Shown: in pieces, positions 34,666 to 43,791 of the stretch
Numbering within the stretch: position 1 is the first letter of the stretch
Layout: every line of letters starts with the position of its first letter
Source: DSVQ01 sp964484765
GTDB lineage: Bacteria; Planctomycetota; Planctomycetia; Planctomycetales; Planctomycetaceae
Reading direction: 5' to 3'
Length of the DNA: 64,000 nucleotides
Assembly (NCBI GenBank): GCA_964484765.1
Contig: CAZAGI010000032.1
Coordinates: 1 to 64,000 of the forward strand
Notes under the pieces: generated by a model
What the model was told of the DNA's origin: nothing
What the model saw: only the letters and a program-made list of their open reading frames with translations
Databases searched by the model: none
Position numbers and translations under genes: made by a program

Positions 34666-36000
34666 TTATCCCATCAATTCGGGGATGGGGCGCGGGTCGC
34701 TGACAATGTGAGTGGGACGCCCTGCCGGTGAATAGAGGATTTTGTCCGGATCGATGCCGAGTTTGCGGTAGACCGTCGACACGAGATTTTCCGGTGCGTA
34801 GACCTTATCAATCGCCGAATACCCGCTGCGATCGGTGGCCCCCACCACTTGCCCGCGCGGTGTGCCGCAGCCGGCCATCAGTACGGAAATTGCGCTCGAC
34901 CAGTGATCGCGTCCCGGGGTCTTCGAACCGGCCAGCGTCGTGATCGCCGGTGTGCGGCCGAACTCGCCCATCACCAGCACGAGCGTCGTCTCGAGCATAC
35001 CGCGCTGATCGAGGTCATTAATAAGCGTCGCAACGACTGCATCCAAGGCCCGCCCTTGTTTCCGAAATGCAGGGAAGATATCAGAATGGTGATCCCATCC
35101 GCCGTTGTTGAGGGTGACAAACGGGACACCCGCTTCGACCAGCCGACGGGCCAGCAAGGCCCGCTGACCGAAGGCATTGCGGCCATAGGCTTCGCGGATC
35201 GATTCCGATTCGCGCTCGATGGCGAAGGCCTCGAGCGCTTTCTCCGACGTCATCAACGACAGCGCTTGCTGATAGTTTTCGTCCACACCCAGAATCGGAT
35301 CGCCCGCGGCGCGATCACGGAACCGCAACATGCCGTCGAGTTGTCCGCGCAGTTCGCGCCGGGTGAGTGCCCGGCCGTCGGCCAAATCCTGTGGCAACGT
35401 CACGTCCCGCACGCGGAACGATTTGTTGTTCGGATCATCACCCACCACAAATGGCGCGTGCTTGGCACCGAGAAAATTCGGGCCGCCGGAACGGGTCATG
35501 TCCGGCAACGAAAAGTACGGCGGCAAACCATGCGGGGCACCGCGTTCGGCGGAGACGATCGATCCCATGCTCGGATGGAAACTCACGAACGCACCGCACC
35601 CCACGGGGATGCGGGTGGGCGCGCCAGTCATCATGTAGTGATTGCCGGCCCCGTGATTGTTCTGGTCGTGTTTGACGGAACGGATGATGGTGAGTTTGTC
35701 ACTGATCGCCGCGAGCTTCTCCATGTTCTCGGAGAAGAACGCGCCGGGAACCTTGGTCGCGATCGGTTCGAATTCGCCACGGATTTCCGCGGGGGCATGC
35801 GGCTTGGGGTCGAATGTTTCGAAGTGACTCGGACCGCCGTCGAGCCAGACGAGAATGCACGCCGTCGGTTTGGCTGCCGTGGGATTCGCCCGCGCGGACA
35901 ACCGCAGCGCTTCAACGAATCCGCCGCCCAGCAGCGAACCCAACCCGAGCTTCAAACAGTCTCGCCGCGCGAGACCTTCGCAGTTGCGATGCATGGTCAT
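34666..36000 (-). CDS. DUF1501 exported protein
   Basis: A 444-residue DUF1501 protein, second in an operon after the DUF1549/DUF1553 gene. The N-terminal GLARRDCLKLGLGSLLGGG is a Tat-type signal. Conserved features include CILVWLDGGPSHFETFDPK, the C-terminal VMGEFGRTPAI and DHW (GRDHWSSA). It shares the sulfatase-like fold with the other three DUF1501 proteins of the window but is clearly diverged from them. A start two codons later (MHRNCEG) is equally possible. The gap to the upstream gene holds a paired-hairpin repeat. Confidence 0.88.
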   Translation of the reverse strand: MTMHRNCEGLARRDCLKLGLGSLLGGGFVEALRLSARANPTAAKPTACILVWLDGGPSHFETFDPKPHAPAEIRGEFEPIATKVPGAFFSENMEKLAAISDKLTIIRSVKHDQNNHGAGNHYMMTGAPTRIPVGCGAFVSFHPSMGSIVSAERGAPHGLPPYFSLPDMTRSGGPNFLGAKHAPFVVGDDPNNKSFRVRDVTLPQDLADGRALTRRELRGQLDGMLRFRDRAAGDPILGVDENYQQALSLMTSEKALEAFAIERESESIREAYGRNAFGQRALLARRLVEAGVPFVTLNNGGWDHHSDIFPAFRKQGRALDAVVATLINDLDQRGMLETTLVLVMGEFGRTPAITTLAGSKTPGRDHWSSAISVLMAGCGTPRGQVVGATDRSGYSAIDKVYAPENLVSTVYRKLGIDPDKILYSPAGRPTHIVSDPRPIPELMG

Positions 36001-36022
36001 CTGTGCGTCCTCGTCCTCTCAC

Positions 36023-36086
36023 AAGCCCGAAGCGCAAGCGCCGGGTCTCTTCTTTATCAATGCACCCGTCGCTTGCGCTCCGGGCT
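36023..36086. repeat. Paired-hairpin repeat C, copy 1
   Basis: An inverted repeat of about 24 bases, AAGCCCGAAGCGCAAGCG... at 36023-36046 against ACCCGTCGCTTGCGCTCCGG... at 36064-36086, with a few mismatches and a loop ending TCAATGC. It lies between the DUF1553 and DUF1501 genes. The same element, better conserved, is at 56450-56513 in the equivalent junction of another locus. Confidence 0.75.
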
Positions 36087-36096
36087 GCGAAAATTC

Positions 36097-38310
36097 TCAG
36101 TCGATGAAATAAAACTCGGGGGTATTGAGCAGCGCCCAGAAGAGGTCTTCCACGGCGATGCGGCGTTGGTCACGCGCCGGCAGCGTGGCCGCGGCGGTGG
36201 TTCGTTCTTGTTCGGTGGGCAACCGGCAATAGGTGCGGAGGAAGGCGTCTTCGACAATCTGTTCGCTGGTCAGCTCGCTCGCCGCAAGCTGGGCGGGTCG
36301 CGCCGCATCTTGAGTCAATTTTCGGTTCAGTGCCGGTGAATTCATCAGGTGCAAAACCTGCGGCGTCGTAAAATCAGCGGTCCGCTCGCACGGCGGATCC
36401 TGGTTTGGATCGGGGCGGCCGAACGTGTCAAGAAACAACGACGATGACCGGTGCGTCCACAACTGCGTCGCCCGCGACCCCGGTGGCATCGCCGCAAAGT
36501 CTTCCTCGGTTCCCAAAACGTCATTGACAGCATCGAGCAGCACTTCGGCCCGCAGCCGCTGACGGTAATACCGGGAAAAGTTTTTCACATCTGCGACATT
36601 CCGTTCACCAGGCACCGAGCCGAGCGTGAACACGTGCGAAATCGCGATCTGTTTGATGAGATGTTTGATGTTGTAACCACTCGCGCGGAAATCCTTCGCG
36701 AGGAAATCAAGCAGCGGTTCGTTCGACGCCGGGTTTGTGGCCCGCAGATCATCGACCGGATCGACGAGGCCGATGCCCATCATTTCCGCCCAGACGCGGT
36801 TCGCCATCACTTTTGCGAAGAACGGGTTATCCGGAGCCGTCATCCAGTGGGCGAGGACTTCGCGCGGGTCATCGTCTTCGCCCATCTCGGGCGTGGGACC
36901 GATCAACATTTTCGGTTCGACCAACTCACCGGTGCGACCGTGACGGAGCTGTCGACGGCCGCCGCCCTTATTGCTGAAGATCATTTCCTCCCCGCCGGAA
37001 ATCGGGGGCGACAGTCCCGGCCCTTTGCGGCCGACTTTTGAGAAAAACGCCGCGAAACCGAAGAAGTCGTCCTGGCTCCAGACTTCAAACGGATGATGAT
37101 GACACTTGGCGCATTCCAGCCGGACGCCGAGATACAACTGGCTCATCGACGACGCGATCTCCACGGTTTCCGGGCGATCACGATAAACCACGACCGCGCC
37201 ATTGCGCCAGGTGCTGCCCTGAGCCGTGACGATCTCGCGAACAAACTGGTCATACGGTTTGTTCTGTCGGAACGAATCCCGCAGAAAAGCATCAAGCGTC
37301 CAGACCGCTTTCATCCCCACGCGGAACGGGTTGGGGCGCAATAAATCGGCCCACTTGTTGGCCCAGAAATCGGCGTATTCGGGCCGTTCGAGCAATTGCT
37401 CCACCAGCCGAGCGCGCTTGTCGGACGTGGTATCGGCCAGGTACGCACGGGTCTCTTCCGGCGTCGGCAACCTGCCGATGATCCGCAAATAGGTCCGCCG
37501 ATGGACCGTGGCATCGCTCGCCGGCGCGGACGGCAGCATGCCGAGCAACTGCAGTTTTTTCCACACCAGTTCGTCGACGTCATTCTGTAGGGGCAAAGCC
37601 GTGTACGCGTCGGCGGAAACTTCACCCGGCAAGGGAATCGTCACCGCACACACGGCGATGTTGTTCATGTAGCGTGCCATCACAGCGGCTTCGCCAGCGA
37701 TCGGCCCCGCCTGCACGATGCCGTCCGGATTCACGGCGGCAATCGTCTTTTCGTTCGATTGGAACGCCGCACCAGCGGTCACGTCGCGGCGAGAACCATC
37801 GGAGTATTCAGCGATCACCTTCAGCGGGAACTGTTCTTTCGGCCGCAGACTTTGCGTTGCCGGTTCCACCACCACGCGGACTAACTTCGGGGCATCGGCC
37901 GGCGTGCGCCGGGCGCCCGTGCGAATCCATTCGAGCAACAACTGATAATGCGGGCTGCTCGCGGAAAACCGCGCGCCGCCACCGTGCGGAACTTCGCCGA
38001 TGGCTTTCTTCAGCACCAGACTCATGTCCGCGGCAGCCGGGTGCACGCGACGGCCCCGCGCCTGCTGGACGATGGCTTCATAATCGAAGTCGGAATCAAA
38101 CCCCAGCAACGAGAGCGCGAACCCATTCTGCCCGCGCGATTTCCCGTGACACGCTCCGGCATTACAACCAAACCGCGTGAGCAGCGGCTGGATATCCTTC
38201 TCGAAGGTTACAGATTTCTCAACGGCGAATGCGGGCAGGGCAACACTGCAGAGACACGCGACAAACATCCACGCCGCGTGACAGCGTCGCATCCACAGCT
38301 TTCCCAACAT
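36097..38310 (-). CDS. Exported PSCyt2-type / DUF1549 / DUF1553 protein with Ig-like domain
   Basis: A 737-residue exported protein. The signal peptide covers about residues 1-30 (AAWMFVACLCSVALPAFA). The N-terminal cytochrome-like domain carries GCNAGACHG, a CX4CH arrangement instead of CXXCH. A bacterial Ig-like (Big) domain follows (LRPKEQFPLKVIAEYSDGSRRDVT), then DUF1549 and DUF1553, ending in NTPEFYFID. It is shorter than the other two DUF1553 proteins here. The ATG at 38310 is preferred over a TTG at 38331. It is the first gene of the operon with DUF1501 and the PPC protein. Confidence 0.85.
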   Translation of the reverse strand: MLGKLWMRRCHAAWMFVACLCSVALPAFAVEKSVTFEKDIQPLLTRFGCNAGACHGKSRGQNGFALSLLGFDSDFDYEAIVQQARGRRVHPAAADMSLVLKKAIGEVPHGGGARFSASSPHYQLLLEWIRTGARRTPADAPKLVRVVVEPATQSLRPKEQFPLKVIAEYSDGSRRDVTAGAAFQSNEKTIAAVNPDGIVQAGPIAGEAAVMARYMNNIAVCAVTIPLPGEVSADAYTALPLQNDVDELVWKKLQLLGMLPSAPASDATVHRRTYLRIIGRLPTPEETRAYLADTTSDKRARLVEQLLERPEYADFWANKWADLLRPNPFRVGMKAVWTLDAFLRDSFRQNKPYDQFVREIVTAQGSTWRNGAVVVYRDRPETVEIASSMSQLYLGVRLECAKCHHHPFEVWSQDDFFGFAAFFSKVGRKGPGLSPPISGGEEMIFSNKGGGRRQLRHGRTGELVEPKMLIGPTPEMGEDDDPREVLAHWMTAPDNPFFAKVMANRVWAEMMGIGLVDPVDDLRATNPASNEPLLDFLAKDFRASGYNIKHLIKQIAISHVFTLGSVPGERNVADVKNFSRYYRQRLRAEVLLDAVNDVLGTEEDFAAMPPGSRATQLWTHRSSSLFLDTFGRPDPNQDPPCERTADFTTPQVLHLMNSPALNRKLTQDAARPAQLAASELTSEQIVEDAFLRTYCRLPTEQERTTAAATLPARDQRRIAVEDLFWALLNTPEFYFID

Positions 38311-38460
38311 CGTGCCGCCGACCTCAGACAAATCACAAACTCAACCACGTGAGGTCATCACTCTACTGCCTCACAGACCCATCAATTCTCGCTTGCGCTT
38401 TCCGTGGCGTCAACTACGAATCGGTTCATTTGCTCGTGCGACAGCGGAAGATTTTGCGAT

Positions 38461-38868
38461 TCATGCGGTTGCAGGGTCGTCGGCATCCTTGATGCGACAG
38501 GAGCAGGCGGCCTGTTTCAGCGCCGGTTCCAGGTCTGCAGTCTTCACCGGCTTGGTGAGCACCGCGACGAAGGGTGACGACGCGGGAAGCTTTTCGGCCA
38601 ATTCCTGCGGGTATGCCGAGATGAATATCACCGGGATTGGCCGCGATTTCCAGAGTTCCAGGACAGCCGTCAGTCCATCGCAATGCGGCATCTTCAAATC
38701 GGTAATGATCAGATCGGGTTGCGTCCGCCGACATTCTGCAACAAGTTCGTGACCGTCTGCCGCAACAGCGACCACGTCGTGCCCCAGGCGCGGCAGCACT
38801 TTGCACAGAAAGTCGCGCATGTCGACTTCATCATCAGCCACGGCGATTCGCAACGGTCGGGTGGACAT
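38461..38868 (-). CDS. Single-domain response regulator (CheY-like)
   Basis: A 135-residue receiver domain without an output domain. The acidic pocket is at DDE (residues 12-14), the phosphoacceptor is D57 (ITDLKMP), and the conserved Lys is in VLTKPVK. It is the last gene of the cbb3 run of genes on this strand, 26 bases downstream of the PAS histidine kinase, which is its likely phosphodonor. Without a DNA-binding domain it would act as a phosphate relay, sink or protein-binding output, possibly passing signal to the sigma-54 activator at 48748. Confidence 0.9.
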   Translation of the reverse strand: MSTRPLRIAVADDEVDMRDFLCKVLPRLGHDVVAVAADGHELVAECRRTQPDLIITDLKMPHCDGLTAVLELWKSRPIPVIFISAYPQELAEKLPASSPFVAVLTKPVKTADLEPALKQAACSCRIKDADDPATA

Positions 38869-38894
38869 GTTGAATCTTCATCGCTCTCCGGACA

Positions 38895-40349
38895 TCAGGC
38901 CGCGGACGACAGCAGCGGCAGCCACAACACAATTTCCGCACCGGAATTCGCCGCTCCGACGGCAATCGCGCCGCCATGGGCTTCCATGATGCGGCGGGCA
39001 ATCGCCATTCCCAAACCGGTTCCCCGTGCCTTCGTGGTGAAGAACGGCTCAAAAATCCGGGCGCGCTGTTCGGCGTTCAGGCCGGGACCGTTGTCGTGGA
39101 CGGAGATGCACACGGCCGGTTCGCCCCGCAATCGCGAAGCCTGGCAGGACACCGTGATCTGTCCTCCCTGTCCGGGCAACACCGCGATGGAATTCTCGAA
39201 GATATTGCGCAGCACCTGCGCCAGCCGATGGCGATCCACACGGACCAATGGAATGTCGGTACATTCGCAGCGGAACTCGATCCGTTTACTGCCGTCGATG
39301 ACAAGTTGATTCCACACGTCGTTCCATAATTGCTGGAGGTCGATCTCCTGCAGTTCCAATCCCAGCGGGGCCGCATAACCGCGGACTTCTTCGTACAACC
39401 GCTGCAATTCGTCAACGGCGGTCTGCGTGCGGCGAGTCAGGTCCAGCAATTCCGGTTGACCGTCGAGATCGATCTCCAGCATCTCCAGACAGGCCTGTGC
39501 CCGCTGCAGCGCATTGCGGCTTTCGTGAGCCAGCGCGGTCATCATTTGCCCGATGGCCGCGAGCCGTTCGCCCTGCACGACCTGTTCCTGTGCCCGCATG
39601 CGGTCCGTGACATCATGCAACAGCCAGACTTCGTGGTGATCATCGCGATGAGCAGAAAACTCGACCCACCGGCATTGGCCATCTTTGCGGATCAGCTCCC
39701 ACGTTTGTGTCACCGGAAAATGAGCTTCGCGATCGGCTCGATAACGGGACTGCATTTCCTCCACGCGCTCGGGGAATAATCGCAGAAACCATTGTTCGAT
39801 CGTCCGCAGTTCCTGTCGGGAATAACCGGTGATGCCTTCAATCGCTCGGTTGACCGTGATCGTCGAGCCGGCGACATACACCGCACCGGCGGGGAGATTC
39901 TCGACCATGAAACGAAAACGCCGGTGCGATTCCTGTTGACGGCGCTCGTCTTCCAGCCGCCGGCGTTCGGTGGTGTCGACGATATGCACCATGACTTGCA
40001 TCGCGCCTTCCACCGGTAGCGGATGCAGGCTGATGTCGCACGGAAACTCTGTGCCGTCTTTTCGGCGTGCGTGCAGATCGCGGTTGGTGCCGATCGGGCG
40101 GACCGTGGGTGCCTGCAGATATCCATCGCGAAGCGGGACATGATGCGGCCGCACCGAATCGGGAACGAGAACTTCGATCGGCTGCCCGAGCAATTCGCTG
40201 CGGTCGTAGCCGAAAGACTTTTCGATCTGCCGATTGACCAGCAGAATCTGGCAGTTTCCGTCAACGACAATAACGCCCGCCGGCGACGCTTCCAGCAACA
40301 GCCGGAACCGCGCATCGGCGAGATTCGTCGAAGCAGAAACGTCAGACAT
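38895..40349 (-). CDS. PAS-PAS sensor histidine kinase, FixL-like
   Basis: A 484-residue soluble kinase. The first PAS domain is at about 12-128, the second at about 145-250. A HisKA-type H box follows with H275 (ALAHESRNAL) and a HATPase_c domain with N box NIFENSIAVL, G1 DNGPGL and G2 GTGLGM. No membrane segment is present. The first PAS aligns without gaps with the heme PAS of Bradyrhizobium FixL over 33 residues: H70 matches the heme-ligating histidine and R90 the oxygen-sensing arginine. The kinase lies 30 bases downstream of the DUF4405 gene at the end of the cbb3 cluster, so a role as oxygen sensor of that cluster is likely. Heme binding itself is not proven by sequence. Confidence 0.88.
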   Translation of the reverse strand: MSDVSASTNLADARFRLLLEASPAGVIVVDGNCQILLVNRQIEKSFGYDRSELLGQPIEVLVPDSVRPHHVPLRDGYLQAPTVRPIGTNRDLHARRKDGTEFPCDISLHPLPVEGAMQVMVHIVDTTERRRLEDERRQQESHRRFRFMVENLPAGAVYVAGSTITVNRAIEGITGYSRQELRTIEQWFLRLFPERVEEMQSRYRADREAHFPVTQTWELIRKDGQCRWVEFSAHRDDHHEVWLLHDVTDRMRAQEQVVQGERLAAIGQMMTALAHESRNALQRAQACLEMLEIDLDGQPELLDLTRRTQTAVDELQRLYEEVRGYAAPLGLELQEIDLQQLWNDVWNQLVIDGSKRIEFRCECTDIPLVRVDRHRLAQVLRNIFENSIAVLPGQGGQITVSCQASRLRGEPAVCISVHDNGPGLNAEQRARIFEPFFTTKARGTGLGMAIARRIMEAHGGAIAVGAANSGAEIVLWLPLLSSAA

Positions 40350-40379
40350 CAGCTACCACGCCGGAAACTTTGGTTGCAA

Positions 40380-40847
40380 TCACTTCCAGGGGTTCATCAA
40401 CGACACGCGCGCCGCCAGCACTGCCGCACCATACATATGCAGCAGCACAACGAGAAAGCCGACACCGATCAAAGTCTGCGAGCCGTCATCTTTACCGGCT
40501 TTCTTTCCGAGCAATTTCGTCGCCACGGTCCCACAAATCCACGTCCAATGAAACATCACATGCAGCACAATCGCGACGGCGAAGACGCAGAACGTCGAAA
40601 ACAGGCCGTCCAGCCACTCGGACGCAGTGTTTCCCCAGATTTTCCACTGGTCCTCTCCGCGCGGAAAGACCACCACGATCACGGTCAACATCCACGCTTG
40701 GACCAGGAATAGCGCCAGCAGAACAACATCGAGCCAGAAATTGATCAACGTCTTGTGCCGACTCCAAAATGACCCACGCGTTCCCGTATCCGCCGATGAA
40801 GGGGCGGGTTCGGGCGACATCTCCGTGTGTAGCACAGCGGGAATCAT
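40380..40847 (-). CDS. DUF4405-like membrane protein
   Basis: A 155-residue protein with three or four membrane helices (INFWLDVVLLALFLVQAWML, FCVFAVAIVLHVMFHWTWI, TLIGVGFLVVLLHMYGAAVL). The spaced histidines (LHVMFHW) and the NFWLDV start resemble DUF4405/cytochrome b561-like proteins, so heme b binding is possible. The ATG at 40847 overlaps the stop of the upstream TauE/UreH-like gene (ATGA), showing translational coupling. Its function in the oxidase cluster is unknown. Confidence 0.7.
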   Translation of the reverse strand: MIPAVLHTEMSPEPAPSSADTGTRGSFWSRHKTLINFWLDVVLLALFLVQAWMLTVIVVVFPRGEDQWKIWGNTASEWLDGLFSTFCVFAVAIVLHVMFHWTWICGTVATKLLGKKAGKDDGSQTLIGVGFLVVLLHMYGAAVLAARVSLMNPWK

Positions 40848-41629
40848 GGCCGGGGCGTGATTGTCCTTTCCGAATTCTGCGCGGGAACGACGGGCTGAAG
40901 CCAGTCTGGAACAATCGTTTCCTCTTTCGCGCGGCACAACGGACAACGTTCTGCCACTGGCAATGAGGCGGCATGCAGGAAGGAAACGCCGCGCCCCACG
41001 GTCAGCACGCCCGTGACCACCACCGACCATGCGGCGGCTTTCCAGAGACGCTGCCGTGCGGTCACTCCGAGCATCATCGCGCCGGTTCCGGTGAGGACCA
41101 TCAATGGCACGGTTCCGGTTCCAAACGCAAGCATCGTCAACGCACCGTGTCCCAAATCACCCGTCGTCGCCGCGAGCGAGACAAAGGCATAGACGAGTCC
41201 ACACGGCAACAGGCCTGTGAAGATCCCGGCGGAGAACGTCGACCGTAAAGCCGGATACTTGAGCAGGCTCGAAAACAGCGGCCCAAACAAACACGCCGGG
41301 CCCAGCGCCGTTGACTTCCGCCTCACGATCCCGGTGGCTTGCAGGCCTTCCCAAACCAGAAACAACCCCGCAAGCAGGGACAGCGCAGCGGGCACGTTCG
41401 CCATGCCCGGAAGCTTCTGCATGAGCGTTCGCCCCGCAAAGCCCGCGATGCCTCCCAGCGCCGTGTAACTCGCGATGCGGCCCACACTGTAGATCAGTTG
41501 TGCCTGCAGGTTTTCTCGCCATGTGCCGCGGTGAAGGCCAATCATCACCGCAAACCCGCCGCACATGCCGATGCAGTGCGATGAGCCGAGCAATCCACCC
41601 AGCGCGATCATCCACCAGGGAATTATCAT
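40844..41629 (-). CDS. TauE/SafE/UreH-like membrane protein (cbb3-associated)
   Basis: A 261-residue membrane protein with six or more helices. The N-terminus GGLLGSSHCIGMCGGFAVMIG carries the SHCIGMCGG motif of the UreH/SafE-type transporters commonly found beside ccoI in cbb3 oxidase clusters. A role in copper or metal handling for oxidase assembly is likely. It is coupled by ATGA overlaps to ccoI upstream (41626-41629) and to the DUF4405 gene downstream. Confidence 0.85.
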   Translation of the reverse strand: MIIPWWMIALGGLLGSSHCIGMCGGFAVMIGLHRGTWRENLQAQLIYSVGRIASYTALGGIAGFAGRTLMQKLPGMANVPAALSLLAGLFLVWEGLQATGIVRRKSTALGPACLFGPLFSSLLKYPALRSTFSAGIFTGLLPCGLVYAFVSLAATTGDLGHGALTMLAFGTGTVPLMVLTGTGAMMLGVTARQRLWKAAAWSVVVTGVLTVGRGVSFLHAASLPVAERCPLCRAKEETIVPDWLQPVVPAQNSERTITPRP

Positions 41630-43791
41630 CGCGCGGACTCCAGTGATGAGACCGCCGCGGCGGATTCCAGGTCATCCGTGTCTGGCTTCCCGACCAACGA
41701 CCCTTCCGACCGCAACCGCAACGAGTTTCCCAGCACCATCAGACTGCTGGCGATCATCAGCACAGCCGCCACCGCCGGGTGCAACCAACCGGTCGTCGCG
41801 ACAATCACACCGAGACTGTTGTAGCCGAACGACCACGCGAGGTTTTGCCGGATCGTGGTCACCGTGCGGCGTGAATGTTCGATCGCCCAGGGAACCAGTC
41901 GCAGATCATTGGGCAGCAGGCAGACGTCGGCGGAATCGCGCGTGACATCGGCCCCGCAACCCATTGCGATGCCAATATCGGCGGCGGCCAGCGCCGGGGC
42001 ATCGTTGAGACCATCGCCCACCATCGCCACCACGCCATATTGATCGTGGGCAGATCGAATCGCGGCCAGCTTTTGTTCCGGTAGCAGCTCGGCGACAACG
42101 GTGACATCGAGCTGTTGCTGCCAGACTTCCGCCCGCGCGAGACGATCACCGGTCAACACAGCGAGATCCAGTCTCAGATCACGACAGGCGGCAATCGCGG
42201 CCATTGTTTCAGGCCGTAATGTTTCATCGAGCAGGAAGAGTCCGCGTACACGTCCCTGCCAGCCGATGACGACATTCGCACCGGTCGCCGCCGTCCGGCT
42301 GACCAATGCCATGAGCACAGGCCCCGCCGCCAGCTTGTTGTCAGCGAGAAAACTCCACGATCCCAGCCAGACCGTGCCGAGATCGGGCACGTCCGCTTTC
42401 AATCCGCGCCCGGCAATGGTCGTGATAGCGCCGCAGTGGGCCTCCATCGGCCGATCATCGAGATACCGGCGGATAGCCGCAGAGTAAATGTGATTTGATC
42501 CGGACACCAATTCTGCCGCGATCGTTTCAACTGCCGCGCGATCGGCATCATCTTCGCACCACAAACCACGAACACTCGGCGACCCGGTGGTCAGCGTGCC
42601 GGTCTTATCCCACCGAATGGCGTGCACTCCCGACAATCGCTCCAAAGACTCACCGCTGCGGAACAACACGCCGCGCTGAGCAGCGGTTGCGAGCGAAGCC
42701 CAGATTGCCAGCGGCGTCGCCAGCGCGAGGGCGCAGGGACAGGCAATCAACACCACTGACAACGCCGTCAGCAAGCCCGTATCCCAATCGGTATGCCAGC
42801 CGTGATACACGAGCGTCAGCAATGCCACGACTGTGATGATCGGAAAAAACGCTTGCGACCACCGGTCCGCGAGGACTTGATACCGCCCCTTCCGCAGACG
42901 GGCCGTGCGGACGGCTTCTACCAGCCGTCCCAATGCTCCAGCGGAAGCCGGTGCGGTGACGCTGACGACGAGATCGCCCTCCAGAAGCAGACTGCCGCCG
43001 AGGACCACATCGTCGCATTGCTTTTCCACGGGAACCGATTCGCCGGTGAAGAATTGTTCGTCGACGACGCCGCGCCCGCGCAGCACCTGGCCATCGACCG
43101 GGATGCGTTCACCGGAGAGAACCCGTATCGATTGCCCGATGGCCACCGACTCCCGCGGTTGTATCACCGTTTCACCCGAGGGCTTCACACAACGGACTTC
43201 GTTCGGGATGAGGTGATCGAGTTCATCCAACGCCGCTGTCGCCTGCAGGCGCCCATTGGCTTCCAACCATCGCCCCAAGGTGACGAAGACGAGAATCACG
43301 CAGACCACTTCGAAATACACATGGCCACTCGATCGGACGGTTGCGACGACGGAAACCACGGCCGCCGCTGCGACGCCGGTCAACAGCAGCAGATCGGTGG
43401 ACAGCGATTTCCGGCGCAGTTGGTCCCAGGCATTGATGGCCAGCGGTCGACCCAGCAGCAACGCGACCGGCGCAGTGAAGAGCAGCGCACCGTAGCGGAG
43501 AAACTCGGCGAGATGAATCTCGAAAGCTGATTGCGGCGTGGCGATGTAGCTCCACAACGCCATCGTCATCATCACGACATTCATCGTACAGAAGACCGAG
43601 AGCCCGAGCGCCGTTGCCAGCCAACGGGCTTCACCCTGATCACCCGTCGCGCCGGTCACTCCGGCCGCAAACCGACACCCAAAGCAGCAATACGCCTGGT
43701 CCCCCGCAGCCACTGTCCCGGCAACCGGGAGGCTGCAATAGGAGCACACCGCGTCGTGCTGGTTCTGCGGCAGTGCGGCAGAAGCGTTCAT
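41626..43791 (-). CDS. ccoI: Copper-translocating P-type ATPase, CcoI type
   Basis: A 721-residue P1B-type ATPase. The N-terminal cysteine domain reads CSYCSLPV and YCCFGC, typical of CcoI/FixI. The ion motif CPC is in ACPCALALATP, the phosphorylated Asp in DKTGTLTTG, and VGDGLNDAPAL is the hinge. CcoI exports copper for the CuB site of cbb3 oxidases. The start at 43791 overlaps the stop of the small CcoQ-like gene (ATGA); an in-frame start at 43971 lies inside that gene and adds only unconserved residues. Confidence 0.93.
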   Translation of the reverse strand: MNASAALPQNQHDAVCSYCSLPVAGTVAAGDQAYCCFGCRFAAGVTGATGDQGEARWLATALGLSVFCTMNVVMMTMALWSYIATPQSAFEIHLAEFLRYGALLFTAPVALLLGRPLAINAWDQLRRKSLSTDLLLLTGVAAAAVVSVVATVRSSGHVYFEVVCVILVFVTLGRWLEANGRLQATAALDELDHLIPNEVRCVKPSGETVIQPRESVAIGQSIRVLSGERIPVDGQVLRGRGVVDEQFFTGESVPVEKQCDDVVLGGSLLLEGDLVVSVTAPASAGALGRLVEAVRTARLRKGRYQVLADRWSQAFFPIITVVALLTLVYHGWHTDWDTGLLTALSVVLIACPCALALATPLAIWASLATAAQRGVLFRSGESLERLSGVHAIRWDKTGTLTTGSPSVRGLWCEDDADRAAVETIAAELVSGSNHIYSAAIRRYLDDRPMEAHCGAITTIAGRGLKADVPDLGTVWLGSWSFLADNKLAAGPVLMALVSRTAATGANVVIGWQGRVRGLFLLDETLRPETMAAIAACRDLRLDLAVLTGDRLARAEVWQQQLDVTVVAELLPEQKLAAIRSAHDQYGVVAMVGDGLNDAPALAAADIGIAMGCGADVTRDSADVCLLPNDLRLVPWAIEHSRRTVTTIRQNLAWSFGYNSLGVIVATTGWLHPAVAAVLMIASSLMVLGNSLRLRSEGSLVGKPDTDDLESAAAVSSLESAR

